Positions 53,945-63,375 of a stretch of DNA of 64,000 bases are shown in pieces; position 1 is the first letter of the stretch, and every line of letters begins with the position of its first letter. The translations under genes and the position numbers were made by a program. The notes beneath the pieces are model-generated. The model saw only the letters and a program-made list of their open reading frames with translations. It was not told where the DNA came from and made no database searches. Source of the DNA: Tisiphia sp964030975 (GTDB lineage Bacteria; Pseudomonadota; Alphaproteobacteria; Rickettsiales; Rickettsiaceae); contig NZ_CAXIQH010000001.1 of the NCBI RefSeq assembly GCF_964030975.1, positions 1,302,001 to 1,366,000 of the forward strand. The letters run 5' to 3'.

Positions 53945-54335
53945 ATGAAAATAGTTTATGAATATTCTCATTAACTCAAGAGGATTTCATGAAATAATAG
54001 ATAAATATAATATTGTTATACCAAATCACGACAAGGTTATATTAAATTCATACAAACAAATAGATTTTGTAAAGGATAGGGTTTTAGTTGAAGTTCAATT
54101 TGGCAAATATGCTTTTATGTTTTATGATATGGCAAAATTCCAGTATTTTTTCAATGAAGGTGAGGCTGATGTAGGAATAGAAATAGTACCATGTCATAGT
54201 TTACAGCAACAAATGTCAACAGGTGTCTCTTATGGAGAACAACTTGTTTACGATATTGAACGATTAAAGAGACATTTTCCTTCTGTTCCTGTCTATATAA
54301 TTCTGGTTGATATAGGGGAAATAAATCAGGAATAG
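53945..54335 (+). pseudogene. BglII/BstYI-like restriction endonuclease, frameshifted
   Basis: The ATG at 53945 starts MKIVYEYSH and meets a stop at 53972. The next frame (ATG at 53958) encodes NSRGFHEI and the rest of the protein (125 aa). Inserting one base after CATT restores YSHLNSRGFHEI, the normal start of the BglII/BstYI family. The core is present: the DFVKDRVLVEVQFGKYAF region contains the Glu-x-Gln (VEVQ) and Asp expected for the active site, then DVGIEIVPCH. The family is about 200-220 aa; this one is near 130, so a central segment may also be missing. It is probably inactive. Confidence 0.75.
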
Positions 54336-54395
54336 TTATTCCTATTTCAAAAAAATCTTATAATTTGCAGCTAATAAAGAGTCAAAATAGAATAA

Positions 54396-54420
54396 TTTAA
54401 ATTTTGTCAACAGAACCTAG
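54396..54420. repeat. Inverted copy of the 25-bp sequence at 19894
   Basis: Exact reverse complement of 19894-19918. It touches the left end of the MITE at 54423. Confidence 0.5.
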
Positions 54421-54422
54421 TA

Positions 54423-54614
54423 CTACAGTCGTAAACTTTGCACATACAGTGTACGGGTTCTTTCTTCATCTTTAAAGTGACAATCTTTTGCTTTGGCTTG
54501 GTGTCGTCTTCGCCATAAGGATAGGCTTAAGAATGCTTCCTTATGTCATCTCCTCCTTCAACTATACCAATACATACTAATACATTTTATATTATTTGTA
54601 AACTACGACTGTAG
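54423..54614. mobile_element. MITE copy 1, 192 bp
   Basis: Terminal repeats ctacagtcgta with complement at the other end. The left flank is TA; the right flank is CA. It is an inverted, nearly identical copy of the element at 56037-56227. Tc1/mariner-type insertion at TA is inferred from copy 2. Confidence 0.8.
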
Positions 54615-54615
54615 C

Positions 54616-54840
54616 ATTAGATTGGTTAATGATAAGAAATATTTAACAACATCAACAGCTACTAAAGAAGTATGTGACTTATTTGCCACTCCTTACCAAC
54701 CAGGTTGGGTAAATTTTATTATGCACGGGGAAATTAAGGCTGATATTGATGTTACTTTTAAGGTTGATAAACTTTATCCAGTTAGTATATTAAAAATCTA
54801 TGCTAAAGCAAAAATCTTGCCAAATTATAAGGGTAATTGA
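54616..54840 (+). pseudogene. C-terminal gene fragment cut by the MITE
   Basis: An open frame of about 74 residues (IRLVNDKKYLTTSTATKEV ... ILPNYKGN) continues from the MITE edge and lacks a start of its own. I do not recognise the family. Confidence 0.5.
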
Positions 54841-54976
54841 TGAAATATAACCTTGATAGGTAACCATTAAATTACCTTGATCAAAAACTTTATAAATCTA
54901 TTGAAATAATAAGAGAATACTAGTACATTCTATTTAGATAGAATACTTTTTGCAACAAAGAAATATTGAGGTATAT

Positions 54977-55978
54977 ATGAAGTCAAGAACAAGTTCTGAG
55001 CCACTATCAAAAATATCTTCTACACAAGCCAGAATAAAACCCGAGCTAGAAAGTTTGTCTGCTAAATATGGTCAAGCATTAACAACTCTTGATGAGATTA
55101 TAAATAGTAAACATATCACTGCTACTCTTACTTATGATAGTCCCGATGATGATCTTAGTTTATCTGAGATTCTTGCTCTTACTATCACTCCTGATAATGC
55201 AGATGAAAGACTTAATGCTGATTTCAGTCGTGCTATCAAGTTAGAGAATATCGCTGCTGATAAAAAATCATCTTTACTACAACTTGATGTTGAGTATGTA
55301 GAAATGACAAAAAGGGCATTCGACGCTATAAGCAAAGAAATGGGGTATACACGTGTAGATTTTGGTGGCTGGCATCATTTAAATCAGAATACATCTTGTC
55401 CTTATGAAATATTGCATGCTACATTTTGTGGTAAACAAGGTCAGCATTTTAATGATATGATAAATCATTACTGTAATGATAACCCAAAGTTAACAGCTGA
55501 ATTAACTACTTTTGTGAGTGAACTAAATACAACATTACAGCCTTTTGTACCAGAGTTACATAAAAATGTTAATGCATGCAAAGTTTCCTACAATGGGGAA
55601 AAAGAATTATTAATAAATTATTCATCTGCTAAAATAGCTAAGAAAGTGATGGATACTTATAAAGATACATTAAAGTTTGCTATTGGAACCGATCCGCTAA
55701 AATTAGAAGGTGATCATATTGTAGTACGTAGTAAGACATCAGCCGCTAATGATGTTGGTGTTTATTTGGATGGAACAGCAGTTTCTTTGCCAAGTAAGAA
55801 TGCAAGAGATGCTTTCTTGCATTTATTTGAAGGTAGTAACTTAGCAAAGGAGGGTGCTAGATTAGTAGATGAGGATGGTGACAGATTGGTGTATTTTACC
55901 ACCGATAAAGACGGAAATTCTACTTTGCCTATTGAGTTTATCGGTAGTAATATGGAATTCTGTGGTGATTGGCTGTGA
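54977..55978 (+). CDS. Hypothetical protein, 333 aa, between MITEs
   Basis: I do not recognise this protein. The start at 54977 has a GAGG site; an upstream TTG at 54950 is rejected. It looks soluble, with a helical N-terminal half, two clustered Cys regions (SCPYEILHATFC) and an Asp-rich C-terminus (DEDGDRLVYFTTDKDGNS). It shows no signal peptide. Its flanks are the two inverted MITE copies, so it could be a passenger of a composite unit. Host-directed effector is a possibility by context only. Confidence 0.65.
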   Translation: MKSRTSSEPLSKISSTQARIKPELESLSAKYGQALTTLDEIINSKHITATLTYDSPDDDLSLSEILALTITPDNADERLNADFSRAIKLENIAADKKSSLLQLDVEYVEMTKRAFDAISKEMGYTRVDFGGWHHLNQNTSCPYEILHATFCGKQGQHFNDMINHYCNDNPKLTAELTTFVSELNTTLQPFVPELHKNVNACKVSYNGEKELLINYSSAKIAKKVMDTYKDTLKFAIGTDPLKLEGDHIVVRSKTSAANDVGVYLDGTAVSLPSKNARDAFLHLFEGSNLAKEGARLVDEDGDRLVYFTTDKDGNSTLPIEFIGSNMEFCGDWL

Positions 55979-56036
55979 ACAGATCAATGTAAAAATCAGG
56001 CTGTAAGAATTATATTATAAGGATTACAGTCTAGTA

Positions 56037-56227
56037 CTACAGTCGTAGTTTACAAATAATATAAAATGTATTAGTATGTATGGTATAGTTGAAGGAGGAG
56101 ATGACATAAGGAAGCATTCTTAAGGCTATCCTTATGGCGAAGACGACACCAAGCCAGAGCAAAAGATTGTCACTTTAAAGATAAAGAAAGAACCCGTACA
56201 CTGTATGTGCAAAGTTTACGACTGTAG
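56037..56227. mobile_element. MITE copy 2, 191 bp
   Basis: Terminal repeats ctacagtcgta, flanked by TA on both sides (56035-56036 and 56228-56229). It is inverted relative to copy 1, differing by a few bases. Confidence 0.85.
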
Positions 56228-56396
56228 TACTAGGCTAGTTACTTTATCTGAAGGGAAAAATCCTAAATTTGCTTTCGAAAGAATCCCTTATTTACAACAA
56301 GAAACTGTTCCTGTTGAACCTATATTCTTTCAACCATTAAGTGTGCGGAGATCATTTGATCCGAAATATAATCAAGTGAATAAAGATAATTTTTAA
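56228..56396 (+). pseudogene. C-terminal gene fragment after MITE copy 2
   Basis: An open frame of about 55 residues (TRLVTLSEGKNPKFAFERI ... VNKDNF) runs from the MITE edge to a stop. It has no start of its own. The family is unknown. Confidence 0.45.
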
Positions 56397-56428
56397 CTCA
56401 TAATAAATTATTTAGATGGTTATTTTTT

Positions 56429-57142
56429 TTGACCCAGGATAGTACACAAAGGCTGGCAAAAGCGATTAGTAATGCCGGGATATGTTCAAGGCGCGATGCA
56501 GAAGTACTTATCAAAAATGGTGAAGTAAAGGTAAATGGCATGATTATCGATTCACCTGCCACCTTGGTTGATAATATTAGTCTTATTGAAGTATCGGGAA
56601 AAGTAATAAATCAACAACAAACCCCACGTTTATGGGCATATTATAAACCTATCGGCTTAATTACCTCGCATAAAGATAATTATGGTAGAGAAACTGTCTT
56701 TGAAAATCTTGCATTACAGAATATGCCTAGGGTAATTTCAATAGGGCGACTAGATATTAATAGTGAAGGGTTACTATTACTTACCAATAATGGTGACTTA
56801 GCAAGGAAGTTTGAGCTGCCATCAAGTAAGCTGGAACGTATATATAAAGTTAGAGCACACGGTAACCCAAACCTGTTGCTCAAAAATTATAAAAATATAG
56901 AGATTGATCAAATACGTTATGATCCTAAATCAATTAAATTAACAAAATCAGGCAAAACTAATTGTTGGTTTGAAGTAATCTTGACTGAAGGCAAGAATCG
57001 TGAAATTAGAAAGATATTTGAATATTTTGGTCTGAGTGTTAACCGGTTAATTAGAATTAGTTATGGGGGATTTTTATTAGGTGATTTGCAACCAAATCAG
57101 TATAAAGAATTGCCACTTGAGAAATTTAAGAAATTTTTATGA
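56429..57142 (+). CDS. rluB: 23S rRNA pseudouridine synthase RluB-like (RsuA family)
   Basis: The 237-aa protein has an S4 RNA-binding domain (RLAKAISNAGICSRRDAEVL ... VKVNG) and the catalytic Asp in SIGRLDINSEGLLLL. LTEGKNREIRKIFEYFG closes the fold. The only in-frame start is TTG at 56429, inside a run of eight T. An ATG at 56416 would read through if the run had seven. So the start is TTG, or transcript slippage, or a mild frameshift. It overlaps rsmD by ATGA. Confidence 0.88.
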   Translation: MTQDSTQRLAKAISNAGICSRRDAEVLIKNGEVKVNGMIIDSPATLVDNISLIEVSGKVINQQQTPRLWAYYKPIGLITSHKDNYGRETVFENLALQNMPRVISIGRLDINSEGLLLLTNNGDLARKFELPSSKLERIYKVRAHGNPNLLLKNYKNIEIDQIRYDPKSIKLTKSGKTNCWFEVILTEGKNREIRKIFEYFGLSVNRLIRISYGGFLLGDLQPNQYKELPLEKFKKFL

Positions 57143-57702
57143 TACGAATTATCGCCGGCAAACATAAAAACCGGATCATACCTACCTTAAAGAACGCTAA
57201 TTATCGTCCTTCTACTGGCAAAGTTCGAGAGGCAATTTTTAGTATACTAACTTCAGGAGAATTTAGTGATGGTAGACTATTTACCAATGAATCTAAAGTT
57301 CTCGATTTATTTGCCGGCACTGGTAGCTTAGCTTTTGAGAGCTGCTCTAGAGGGGCTGGAGCTGTTACACTAATTGATATAAATAGTGATTATTTGTGGG
57401 TAGCAAAAGAATTTGCTAGTAAAATAGGTGAAATGGATAAAATGACTTTCCTAAATATCAATGCTACAGCTTTGCCGAAATGTAAAAATAGCTTTGATTT
57501 AATTTTTATTGATCCGCCATACGGTCATAATCTTGTACCAAAAGCAATAACTGCTTTGAAAAAAGGTCAATGGTTAAAAGAGGGAACTATTATTGTAGTT
57601 GAATCTGCCAAAAATGAAGATTTTGCTGATGATTGTTTAGAGATAATTAAAGAAAAAATATATGGGGATAGCAAATTGCTTATTATTCAAAATGTTCCAT
57701 AA
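57139..57702 (+). CDS. rsmD: 16S rRNA m2G966 methyltransferase RsmD
   Basis: The 187-aa protein has RIIAGKHKNRIIPTL at the N-terminus, the AdoMet motif VLDLFAGTGSLAFE and the catalytic FIDPPYGH. It is translationally coupled to rluB by a 4-base overlap, so two rRNA modification genes share an operon. Confidence 0.93.
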   Translation: MIRIIAGKHKNRIIPTLKNANYRPSTGKVREAIFSILTSGEFSDGRLFTNESKVLDLFAGTGSLAFESCSRGAGAVTLIDINSDYLWVAKEFASKIGEMDKMTFLNINATALPKCKNSFDLIFIDPPYGHNLVPKAITALKKGQWLKEGTIIVVESAKNEDFADDCLEIIKEKIYGDSKLLIIQNVP

Positions 57703-57719
57703 TATATATTATGGAAAAT

Positions 57720-57870
57720 AAAAGCGTATCCATCTTATGGACTCCTCGCAATGACGTTGTTTGACTGGCTGCTTCCCGGACACTAGTGCGTCTACGCGGG
57801 AATGACATCTTTTTAATATGTAGTAGATGTTATATTTCTAGACTTTTGACGTATCTACTACAAAGTTCGC
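57720..57870. repeat. Repeat fragments (A, B and the ccgtcaaaa element end)
   Basis: The piece tggactcctcgcaatgacg is an A end, tctacgcgggaatgaca is a B end, and gacttttgacg near 57841 matches the right end of the element at 25360-25633. A ttcgcggccgcgaa palindrome follows at about 57866. Confidence 0.65.
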
Positions 57871-57889
57871 GGCCGCGAACTTTTATATA

Positions 57890-60091
57890 CTATCTGATTA
57901 TACCAAAAACCCTAAATATAAACATTATATCATCGGCTGCTTCTTTTAGATAATCGAAACGACCAGAAGAGCCTTTATGCCCTGAATCCATATTAGTTTT
58001 TAGCAATAATATATTATCATCTGTTTTTGTTGCCCGAATCTTTGCTGCCCATTTAGCTGCTTCCCAATAGCCAACTCTAGGGTCGGAGATTCCAGCAGTA
58101 ATAAATAGACTCGGGTAATTTTGTGCTTTTATATTATCATACGGAGAATAAGACTTAATATAGTTAAAATAGTCTGGCTCTTTAGGATTGCCCCATTCTT
58201 TAAATTCACTAGGGGTTAATGGCAATTCTTCATCAAGCATAGTATTTAATACATCAACAAAAGGTACATGGGCAAGTGCTGCTTTAAATAATTCTGGTTG
58301 TTGATTAATGACCGCACCAATTAACATTCCCCCTGCACTTCCACCACAAACTACTATATTACCCTTGCTAGTATATTTTTCTTTAATTAACTCTTTAGCA
58401 GAAGCAATAAAGTCATCAAAGGTTCTTTTTTTATTTAGGAATTTGGCAGCTTTATACCAATCATGTCCGAGATCGTCTCCACCTCTAATATGGGCAAGAG
58501 CGTAAACGAATCCACGATTTACAAGAGAAATAGCTGTATTCCGGAAGGATGCTGGTATGCTAATACCATATGAACCATAGCCATATAAATATACAGGATT
58601 TTTCCCATCCTTGTTAAACAACGATTTTTTATATAATAAGGTAACTGGTACTTTTACCCCGTCATTATCAGCGAATATCCTTTCTACCATATATTCTTCA
58701 GGATTAAAGCCACTTGGTATTTCTTGTACTTTCAATATTGACAGTTGCTCACTATTAAAATCATAACTATAAGTGGTGTTCGGTCTAGCAAGTGAAGAAT
58801 AATTTACTCGAATATCATCTTCATCAAAGTTAGTAGACATGGCTGAGGCAGTAAAAGCAGCATCTGGGAAGTGAATAATTTTTTCATCCTGCTCTTTAAG
58901 ATGTTTTATTTTAATAACCGGTAATCCTTGATCACGATAATTAACTATCAAATAATTGTTAGTAATATCAAAACTTGATAAATATCTAGTCGGTTCTTCT
59001 GGTATGTAATTATTCTCCCACAAATCATTTTGGAAATTATGCACATTTACTAATACTATACGAAAGTTCTTTGCCCCTTCATTGGTATTAATATAAAAAT
59101 TATCACCATTATGCTCAACATCATAAAAAACTCCATCCTTTGCAGATCTAATAAGTTTAGGCTGAAAGCTATGATCGCACATTTCTATAGCATATATTTC
59201 ATTTTCATTATGACCAGAAATATCAATAAAAATATATTGTCGACTAGATGACTTGCTAGCATTCAACTGATATAATGGATTTGTTATATGATGTACTAAC
59301 TGATCATTAGACTTCCTGAAAAACTCTACTTCTGCTGGTGATTTATACGTCGATGCGGTACTCGAATCCTCACGTACACTAGAGTACGCTGCGGTTCTGC
59401 GTTCCGCGTCTCCTTCAAATCCCTCAGCATAAGCGACTTTTTCAGGAAGTCTATTGGCAATTACATCACCTAAAGAGTGGAACATTAATTTATCACAACG
59501 AGAATTCTCATTAATCGGCATATAGAAAAACCCTTTTAGCTCTTCATGCCAAATTATATTGCGACTAACGTTATGTGTTTCATCTGGTAAATATTCTTTA
59601 GTCTTTAAATTATAGACTTTAATTGTATATTTTTCATCACCGGTAAAATCAACACTATAAGCTATTAACGTATGATCAGGAGAGACTGCCACTAGACCTA
59701 CATCAGTAAATTTATTATCTTTGGCAACAGCATTAACATCTAATATAATTTCTTCCGGAGCATCTACTGAACCCATTTTTCGGCAATATATAGGATATTC
59801 GGTATTTTCTTCAGTTCTTGTATAATACAAATAACTATCTTTTTTTACATAAGTTGATTGATCAGCAAGTTTAATTCTGCCTTTTAATTCTTCAAAGATT
59901 TTATCTTTTTCTTTTTGTAATGGCTGAAAAAATTGCTCGGCATATTTATTTTCTGCCTGCAAATATTCTATGATTTCTTTATCATTAACATTAGGCCATT
60001 CGACATCTCTAAGCCAGTTATATTCATCTGTAATTTCTTGACCGTGCAATGTAAAACTGTAATCGATTTTTTTGGCTATGGGTGGCTGCAT
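57890..60091 (-). CDS. ptrB: Oligopeptidase B with a palindromic-element insert
   Basis: The 733-aa prolyl-oligopeptidase-family serine peptidase cleaves short peptides after Arg or Lys. The N-terminal beta-propeller is followed by the hydrolase domain. The nucleophile Ser is in VVCGGSAGGMLIG, Asp is near SDPRVGY and His in DSGHKGSSGRFD. The protein is about 45 residues longer than usual because a 144-bp palindromic element (59309-59452) is inserted in frame in the propeller. Its encoded peptide (AERRTAAYSSVREDSSTAST) resembles those of known Rickettsia palindromic elements. It is cytosolic; no signal peptide is seen. Confidence 0.93.
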   Translation of the reverse strand: MQPPIAKKIDYSFTLHGQEITDEYNWLRDVEWPNVNDKEIIEYLQAENKYAEQFFQPLQKEKDKIFEELKGRIKLADQSTYVKKDSYLYYTRTEENTEYPIYCRKMGSVDAPEEIILDVNAVAKDNKFTDVGLVAVSPDHTLIAYSVDFTGDEKYTIKVYNLKTKEYLPDETHNVSRNIIWHEELKGFFYMPINENSRCDKLMFHSLGDVIANRLPEKVAYAEGFEGDAERRTAAYSSVREDSSTASTYKSPAEVEFFRKSNDQLVHHITNPLYQLNASKSSSRQYIFIDISGHNENEIYAIEMCDHSFQPKLIRSAKDGVFYDVEHNGDNFYINTNEGAKNFRIVLVNVHNFQNDLWENNYIPEEPTRYLSSFDITNNYLIVNYRDQGLPVIKIKHLKEQDEKIIHFPDAAFTASAMSTNFDEDDIRVNYSSLARPNTTYSYDFNSEQLSILKVQEIPSGFNPEEYMVERIFADNDGVKVPVTLLYKKSLFNKDGKNPVYLYGYGSYGISIPASFRNTAISLVNRGFVYALAHIRGGDDLGHDWYKAAKFLNKKRTFDDFIASAKELIKEKYTSKGNIVVCGGSAGGMLIGAVINQQPELFKAALAHVPFVDVLNTMLDEELPLTPSEFKEWGNPKEPDYFNYIKSYSPYDNIKAQNYPSLFITAGISDPRVGYWEAAKWAAKIRATKTDDNILLLKTNMDSGHKGSSGRFDYLKEAADDIMFIFRVFGIIR
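59309..59452. repeat. Rickettsia palindromic element (RPE-like) in ptrB
   Basis: The ends agacttcctgaaaaa (59309-59323) and tttttcaggaagtct (59438-59452) are perfect inverted copies. The interior (SVREDSSTA and AERRT codons) is typical of RPE peptides. 144 bp equals 48 codons, so the frame is kept. It is distinct from families A-C. Confidence 0.88.
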
Positions 60092-60098
60092 TTTATCC

Positions 60099-61769
60099 TC
60101 ATCTAGTGTTTATTATTATAAAAATAATTAATGATATCATTACTACTAATAAAGCTGTTGATTGATTATGCAAAGATTTTATCTGACGTAAAGCATTTTT
60201 TTCTACTCTTTTAAAAACAGGGTACTCCGCCCCTAGTTTATCATGAAAGCCCTGCCTCACTAAGTGATATTTAGAATAAATACGACGAAAATTATTTTCA
60301 ATAAACTGAAATAAATCTAAATTTATGTTAGCAGTTGAATGCCTAGAAATCTTTTTACTAAAAACTATGCTAAGCAATATACCTATTACTATTATTACTA
60401 CTTGCTTTACTATATCCAACCAATTTATATCAAGCGTTTCAACAGGATAAGATGACCATACTAATTTCAACCCTTGCTCTAAAAAAAAGTTAGTCACCAA
60501 TATAAACGATAACATGACAAATAAGCTGAGTCTGCTTAAAATATTTAAATTAGGATAAAAGTCACTAATTAAAGATTTGTATTTAACTGTAGAAAATAAA
60601 GCCACACATGTCATAACCTTTAGTAGGAAAATAGCATAATAATTAATATCCCTGTCTAAAGCATTGGTCACAACAATTTTGCTAACAAAACTAGCAAGAG
60701 GCGGCAAGGCTATAATGAACAATACACTAACTATTAAACTACCAAGCAACAAAGGACTTCTCCCTGAGTAAAGTCCTTTTATCTCAGAGCAATTTTCTAT
60801 ATTACCTTTATCTATTAATATAGCAACATATAGACCAAATAAAGCTTTATACAATATATGCACAGAAAGAAAAACTATGATTCCTAAATTTGCTTGTTGA
60901 GATTTTGTACCAATGGCAATCAGCATGAATCCAAGTTGAGAAACAGTAAGATAACATACTAACCTTTTAATGTTATCTTCTATACAAGCATAAACCCCAC
61001 CATATATAATCATTAATAATCCAAAGAATTTAAGTATCTCTAAGCCACTAAATAATTTAAGTAGTATAATTATCGATATTTTACTAGTAAAGCTGGTTAA
61101 ATATATCATCCCTGAAGTTGAGGCAAATGGATAACAATTAACAATCCATCCGGAGAAAGGTATGCTCGCTACATTAATTAAACAACCAGCCAGTATTAGA
61201 ACATAAAATATAAAAGAACTATCCCTGTTTTCTATCAATTGAGTAAGAGAAATAATTTGTATGTTAGAGTTGTTAGTGATTATATAACTAATCCCTATTA
61301 AGATAAGACTACCACTTATAAGATGCGTAAGAAAATACTGCCTTGCAGCCTTAATACTATTTTTACAATTGCCATAAAAAATTAACAAAGCGGCACATAT
61401 CATCATCATTTCTAGAGCAACAAACATCGAGATAAAATCCCCAGCAAATAAACAGATCAAAGAAGCTATTGAATATAGACTACCTATCAGTACCTCAAAT
61501 TTTCTGTTTTGGCTAATGGCATATAAGTTAGTCACCAACGTCACAACCATAAAAGCAAGTGCTATTAATTTATTTTCATGACTAAAATTAATAATGAAGC
61601 TATTATTATATAGATTAATTACCGCCTCATTTTGGTTGTTAACTAATAACATACCAACAATTATTGGATAGATTATTGAGATAATATAAAACGCCTTTCT
61701 AAATTTAAAATATAGAAACAGGATAAAAAAAGGAATAAGTACGACAGGATAGTAAAACATACTTACCAT
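60099..61769 (-). CDS. Proton/cation antiporter-like subunit (MrpD/NuoM/NuoN family)
   Basis: The 556-aa protein has about 14 membrane helices. The typical loop is FASTSGMIYLTSFTSKISII, then DNIKRLVCYLTVSQLGFM, the conserved segment of Mrp/complex I antiporter subunits. The terminal extension of about 100 residues (FIENNFRRIYSKYHLVRQGF) is extra. It overlaps the next gene by 7 bases. It may be part of an Mrp-like Na+/H+ antiporter; assignment to one subunit is uncertain. Confidence 0.8.
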   Translation of the reverse strand: MVSMFYYPVVLIPFFILFLYFKFRKAFYIISIIYPIIVGMLLVNNQNEAVINLYNNSFIINFSHENKLIALAFMVVTLVTNLYAISQNRKFEVLIGSLYSIASLICLFAGDFISMFVALEMMMICAALLIFYGNCKNSIKAARQYFLTHLISGSLILIGISYIITNNSNIQIISLTQLIENRDSSFIFYVLILAGCLINVASIPFSGWIVNCYPFASTSGMIYLTSFTSKISIIILLKLFSGLEILKFFGLLMIIYGGVYACIEDNIKRLVCYLTVSQLGFMLIAIGTKSQQANLGIIVFLSVHILYKALFGLYVAILIDKGNIENCSEIKGLYSGRSPLLLGSLIVSVLFIIALPPLASFVSKIVVTNALDRDINYYAIFLLKVMTCVALFSTVKYKSLISDFYPNLNILSRLSLFVMLSFILVTNFFLEQGLKLVWSSYPVETLDINWLDIVKQVVIIVIGILLSIVFSKKISRHSTANINLDLFQFIENNFRRIYSKYHLVRQGFHDKLGAEYPVFKRVEKNALRQIKSLHNQSTALLVVMISLIIFIIINTR

Positions 61770-63241
61770 ATAAATATAAAAAACTTCTTAATAAAAATCT
61801 GTATAAAATAAAATAATATGATGCAACATGAGCATATAATTAGGCTAAACATCATGGCACTAGGCAATTTATTTTCTGAAATCATTTTAGAACTATTATG
61901 CATAATCGGCTTATAAATAAATATCATAAGCTTTGCTAAGTAAAGTGCAGAGAATAACGTACTTAAAGCAAGCACCCCCATAACTAATATTTGATTTTGT
62001 TCGGCAGCTGCCAGCATAATATAAAACTTACTAATAAAACCACCAAAAGGGGGGATGCCAATTAAGGATAAACTGGCAATAAATACCATAAAGCTGGTTT
62101 TTGGCATTTCTTTAGCAGTATTGATTAGGTCAGAGACCTGGTTAGTCTTCTTTAAGCTATAAATACTTCCCATCCCATAAAACAAACAGATTTTAGTAAA
62201 TGAATGTGAAGATAAATGTAGGATAGCGGCTCCTATAGATTTTGAGGTAAACATGAAGCTACTTAATAAAGCTATCCCTAATTGGTTAATCGTAGAATAG
62301 GCTAGAATCTTCTTAATATTATCACTAGTTAATGCTTTAAAGGAACTATAAAATATGGTGATAATAGGGAAGAAAAGAACCCAGTTAAATTCTGCAAAAA
62401 TAGATTGTAAATATTTAAGACCAAAAATATATATTAGAATTTTATAAATACAAAAAAGTCCAGTTTTAACAACTACCACCGCATGTAGCAAGGCACTTAC
62501 TGGGTAATGTGCTACCATTGCCGCTGGTAACCATTGGTGTAAAGGATATAAGGCTGCCTTCGATATGCCAAAAATAAATATTAATAACAAAATTATTGTT
62601 TGATTTTTGGAAAAATAATGCTCGATAAAACCTTGCGATGTAAAGTCACCGTGTCCTACTTTAGCATAAATAATTATTAGGGCTGGCAAGAATAGTAATA
62701 CCCCTGAAATCATTAGTATTTTTAAATATTTATAGACCCCTGCCATAACTTTATCTCCACCACTATGACCAATTAATGGAGCAGTTGATAATGTTAATAT
62801 TTCATAAAAAACAAACATAGTAAAAAGGTTCGAAGATAATGCTACCATCCCACCAGATAGCACACTTAGATTAATAAAGAATAGAAATCGACTAGAATTA
62901 TCAATATTATTAATTGCCAAATATTTGGTGGTGTAAATTAACGCACAAATCCACAAAAAGCTCAGTAAGGTTAAGAAAATGAGACTAAGTGCTTCTAAAT
63001 GCAGCCCAATAGCAAAATTACTGAATATATTTATTGACAGATTTGCCCTTACACCCTTCAGAAATAACCAATCAATAATTAAAATATTAACAAAAAAGAA
63101 GCTACTAATGGTAATTAATAAAGAGTTGCGTGTGTTATTATCACTATTACTAATAAAGGGTGTAACTAAATTTAGCATAGCTAGAAGTAAGGTTGATATA
63201 ATCAAAAAACTAGGAGTAACAGAAGGATACATTACTGCCAT
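61763..63241 (-). CDS. Proton/cation antiporter-like subunit (MrpD/NuoM family)
   Basis: The 492-aa protein has about 14 helices with the signature LPAAMVAHYPVSALLHAVVV and SDNIKKILAYSTINQLG. The lysines and histidines of the proton path (KAALYPLHQWLP, HSFTKICLF) are present. It is upstream of and coupled to the gene at 60099. Closest type is MrpD/NuoM. The start may be at MAVMYP or the later MYPSV. Confidence 0.85.
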   Translation of the reverse strand: MAVMYPSVTPSFLIISTLLLAMLNLVTPFISNSDNNTRNSLLITISSFFFVNILIIDWLFLKGVRANLSINIFSNFAIGLHLEALSLIFLTLLSFLWICALIYTTKYLAINNIDNSSRFLFFINLSVLSGGMVALSSNLFTMFVFYEILTLSTAPLIGHSGGDKVMAGVYKYLKILMISGVLLFLPALIIIYAKVGHGDFTSQGFIEHYFSKNQTIILLLIFIFGISKAALYPLHQWLPAAMVAHYPVSALLHAVVVVKTGLFCIYKILIYIFGLKYLQSIFAEFNWVLFFPIITIFYSSFKALTSDNIKKILAYSTINQLGIALLSSFMFTSKSIGAAILHLSSHSFTKICLFYGMGSIYSLKKTNQVSDLINTAKEMPKTSFMVFIASLSLIGIPPFGGFISKFYIMLAAAEQNQILVMGVLALSTLFSALYLAKLMIFIYKPIMHNSSKMISENKLPSAMMFSLIICSCCIILFYFIQIFIKKFFIFIW

Positions 63242-63260
63242 TCTCCGGTAAAAGCCCTTC

Positions 63261-63357
63261 CGTCATTGCGAGACCATGCTAGTGGTCGTGGCAATCTATT
63301 TCTAGTCACTGTCTTGGATTGCTTCGTCGCCACTAAAGGTAGCTCCTCGCAATGACG
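63261..63357. repeat. Family A repeat between antiporter genes
   Basis: Core copy with left variant cgtcattgcgagaccat and right cgcaatgacg. It separates the second and third antiporter-like genes. Confidence 0.88.
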
Positions 63358-63375
63358 AAATTTTATGTGCATCGC

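Noticed and set aside
54493..54615. Frame starting inside MITE copy 1
   Set aside because: The first 40 or so codons are MITE sequence; only the part after 54616 resembles a former gene.
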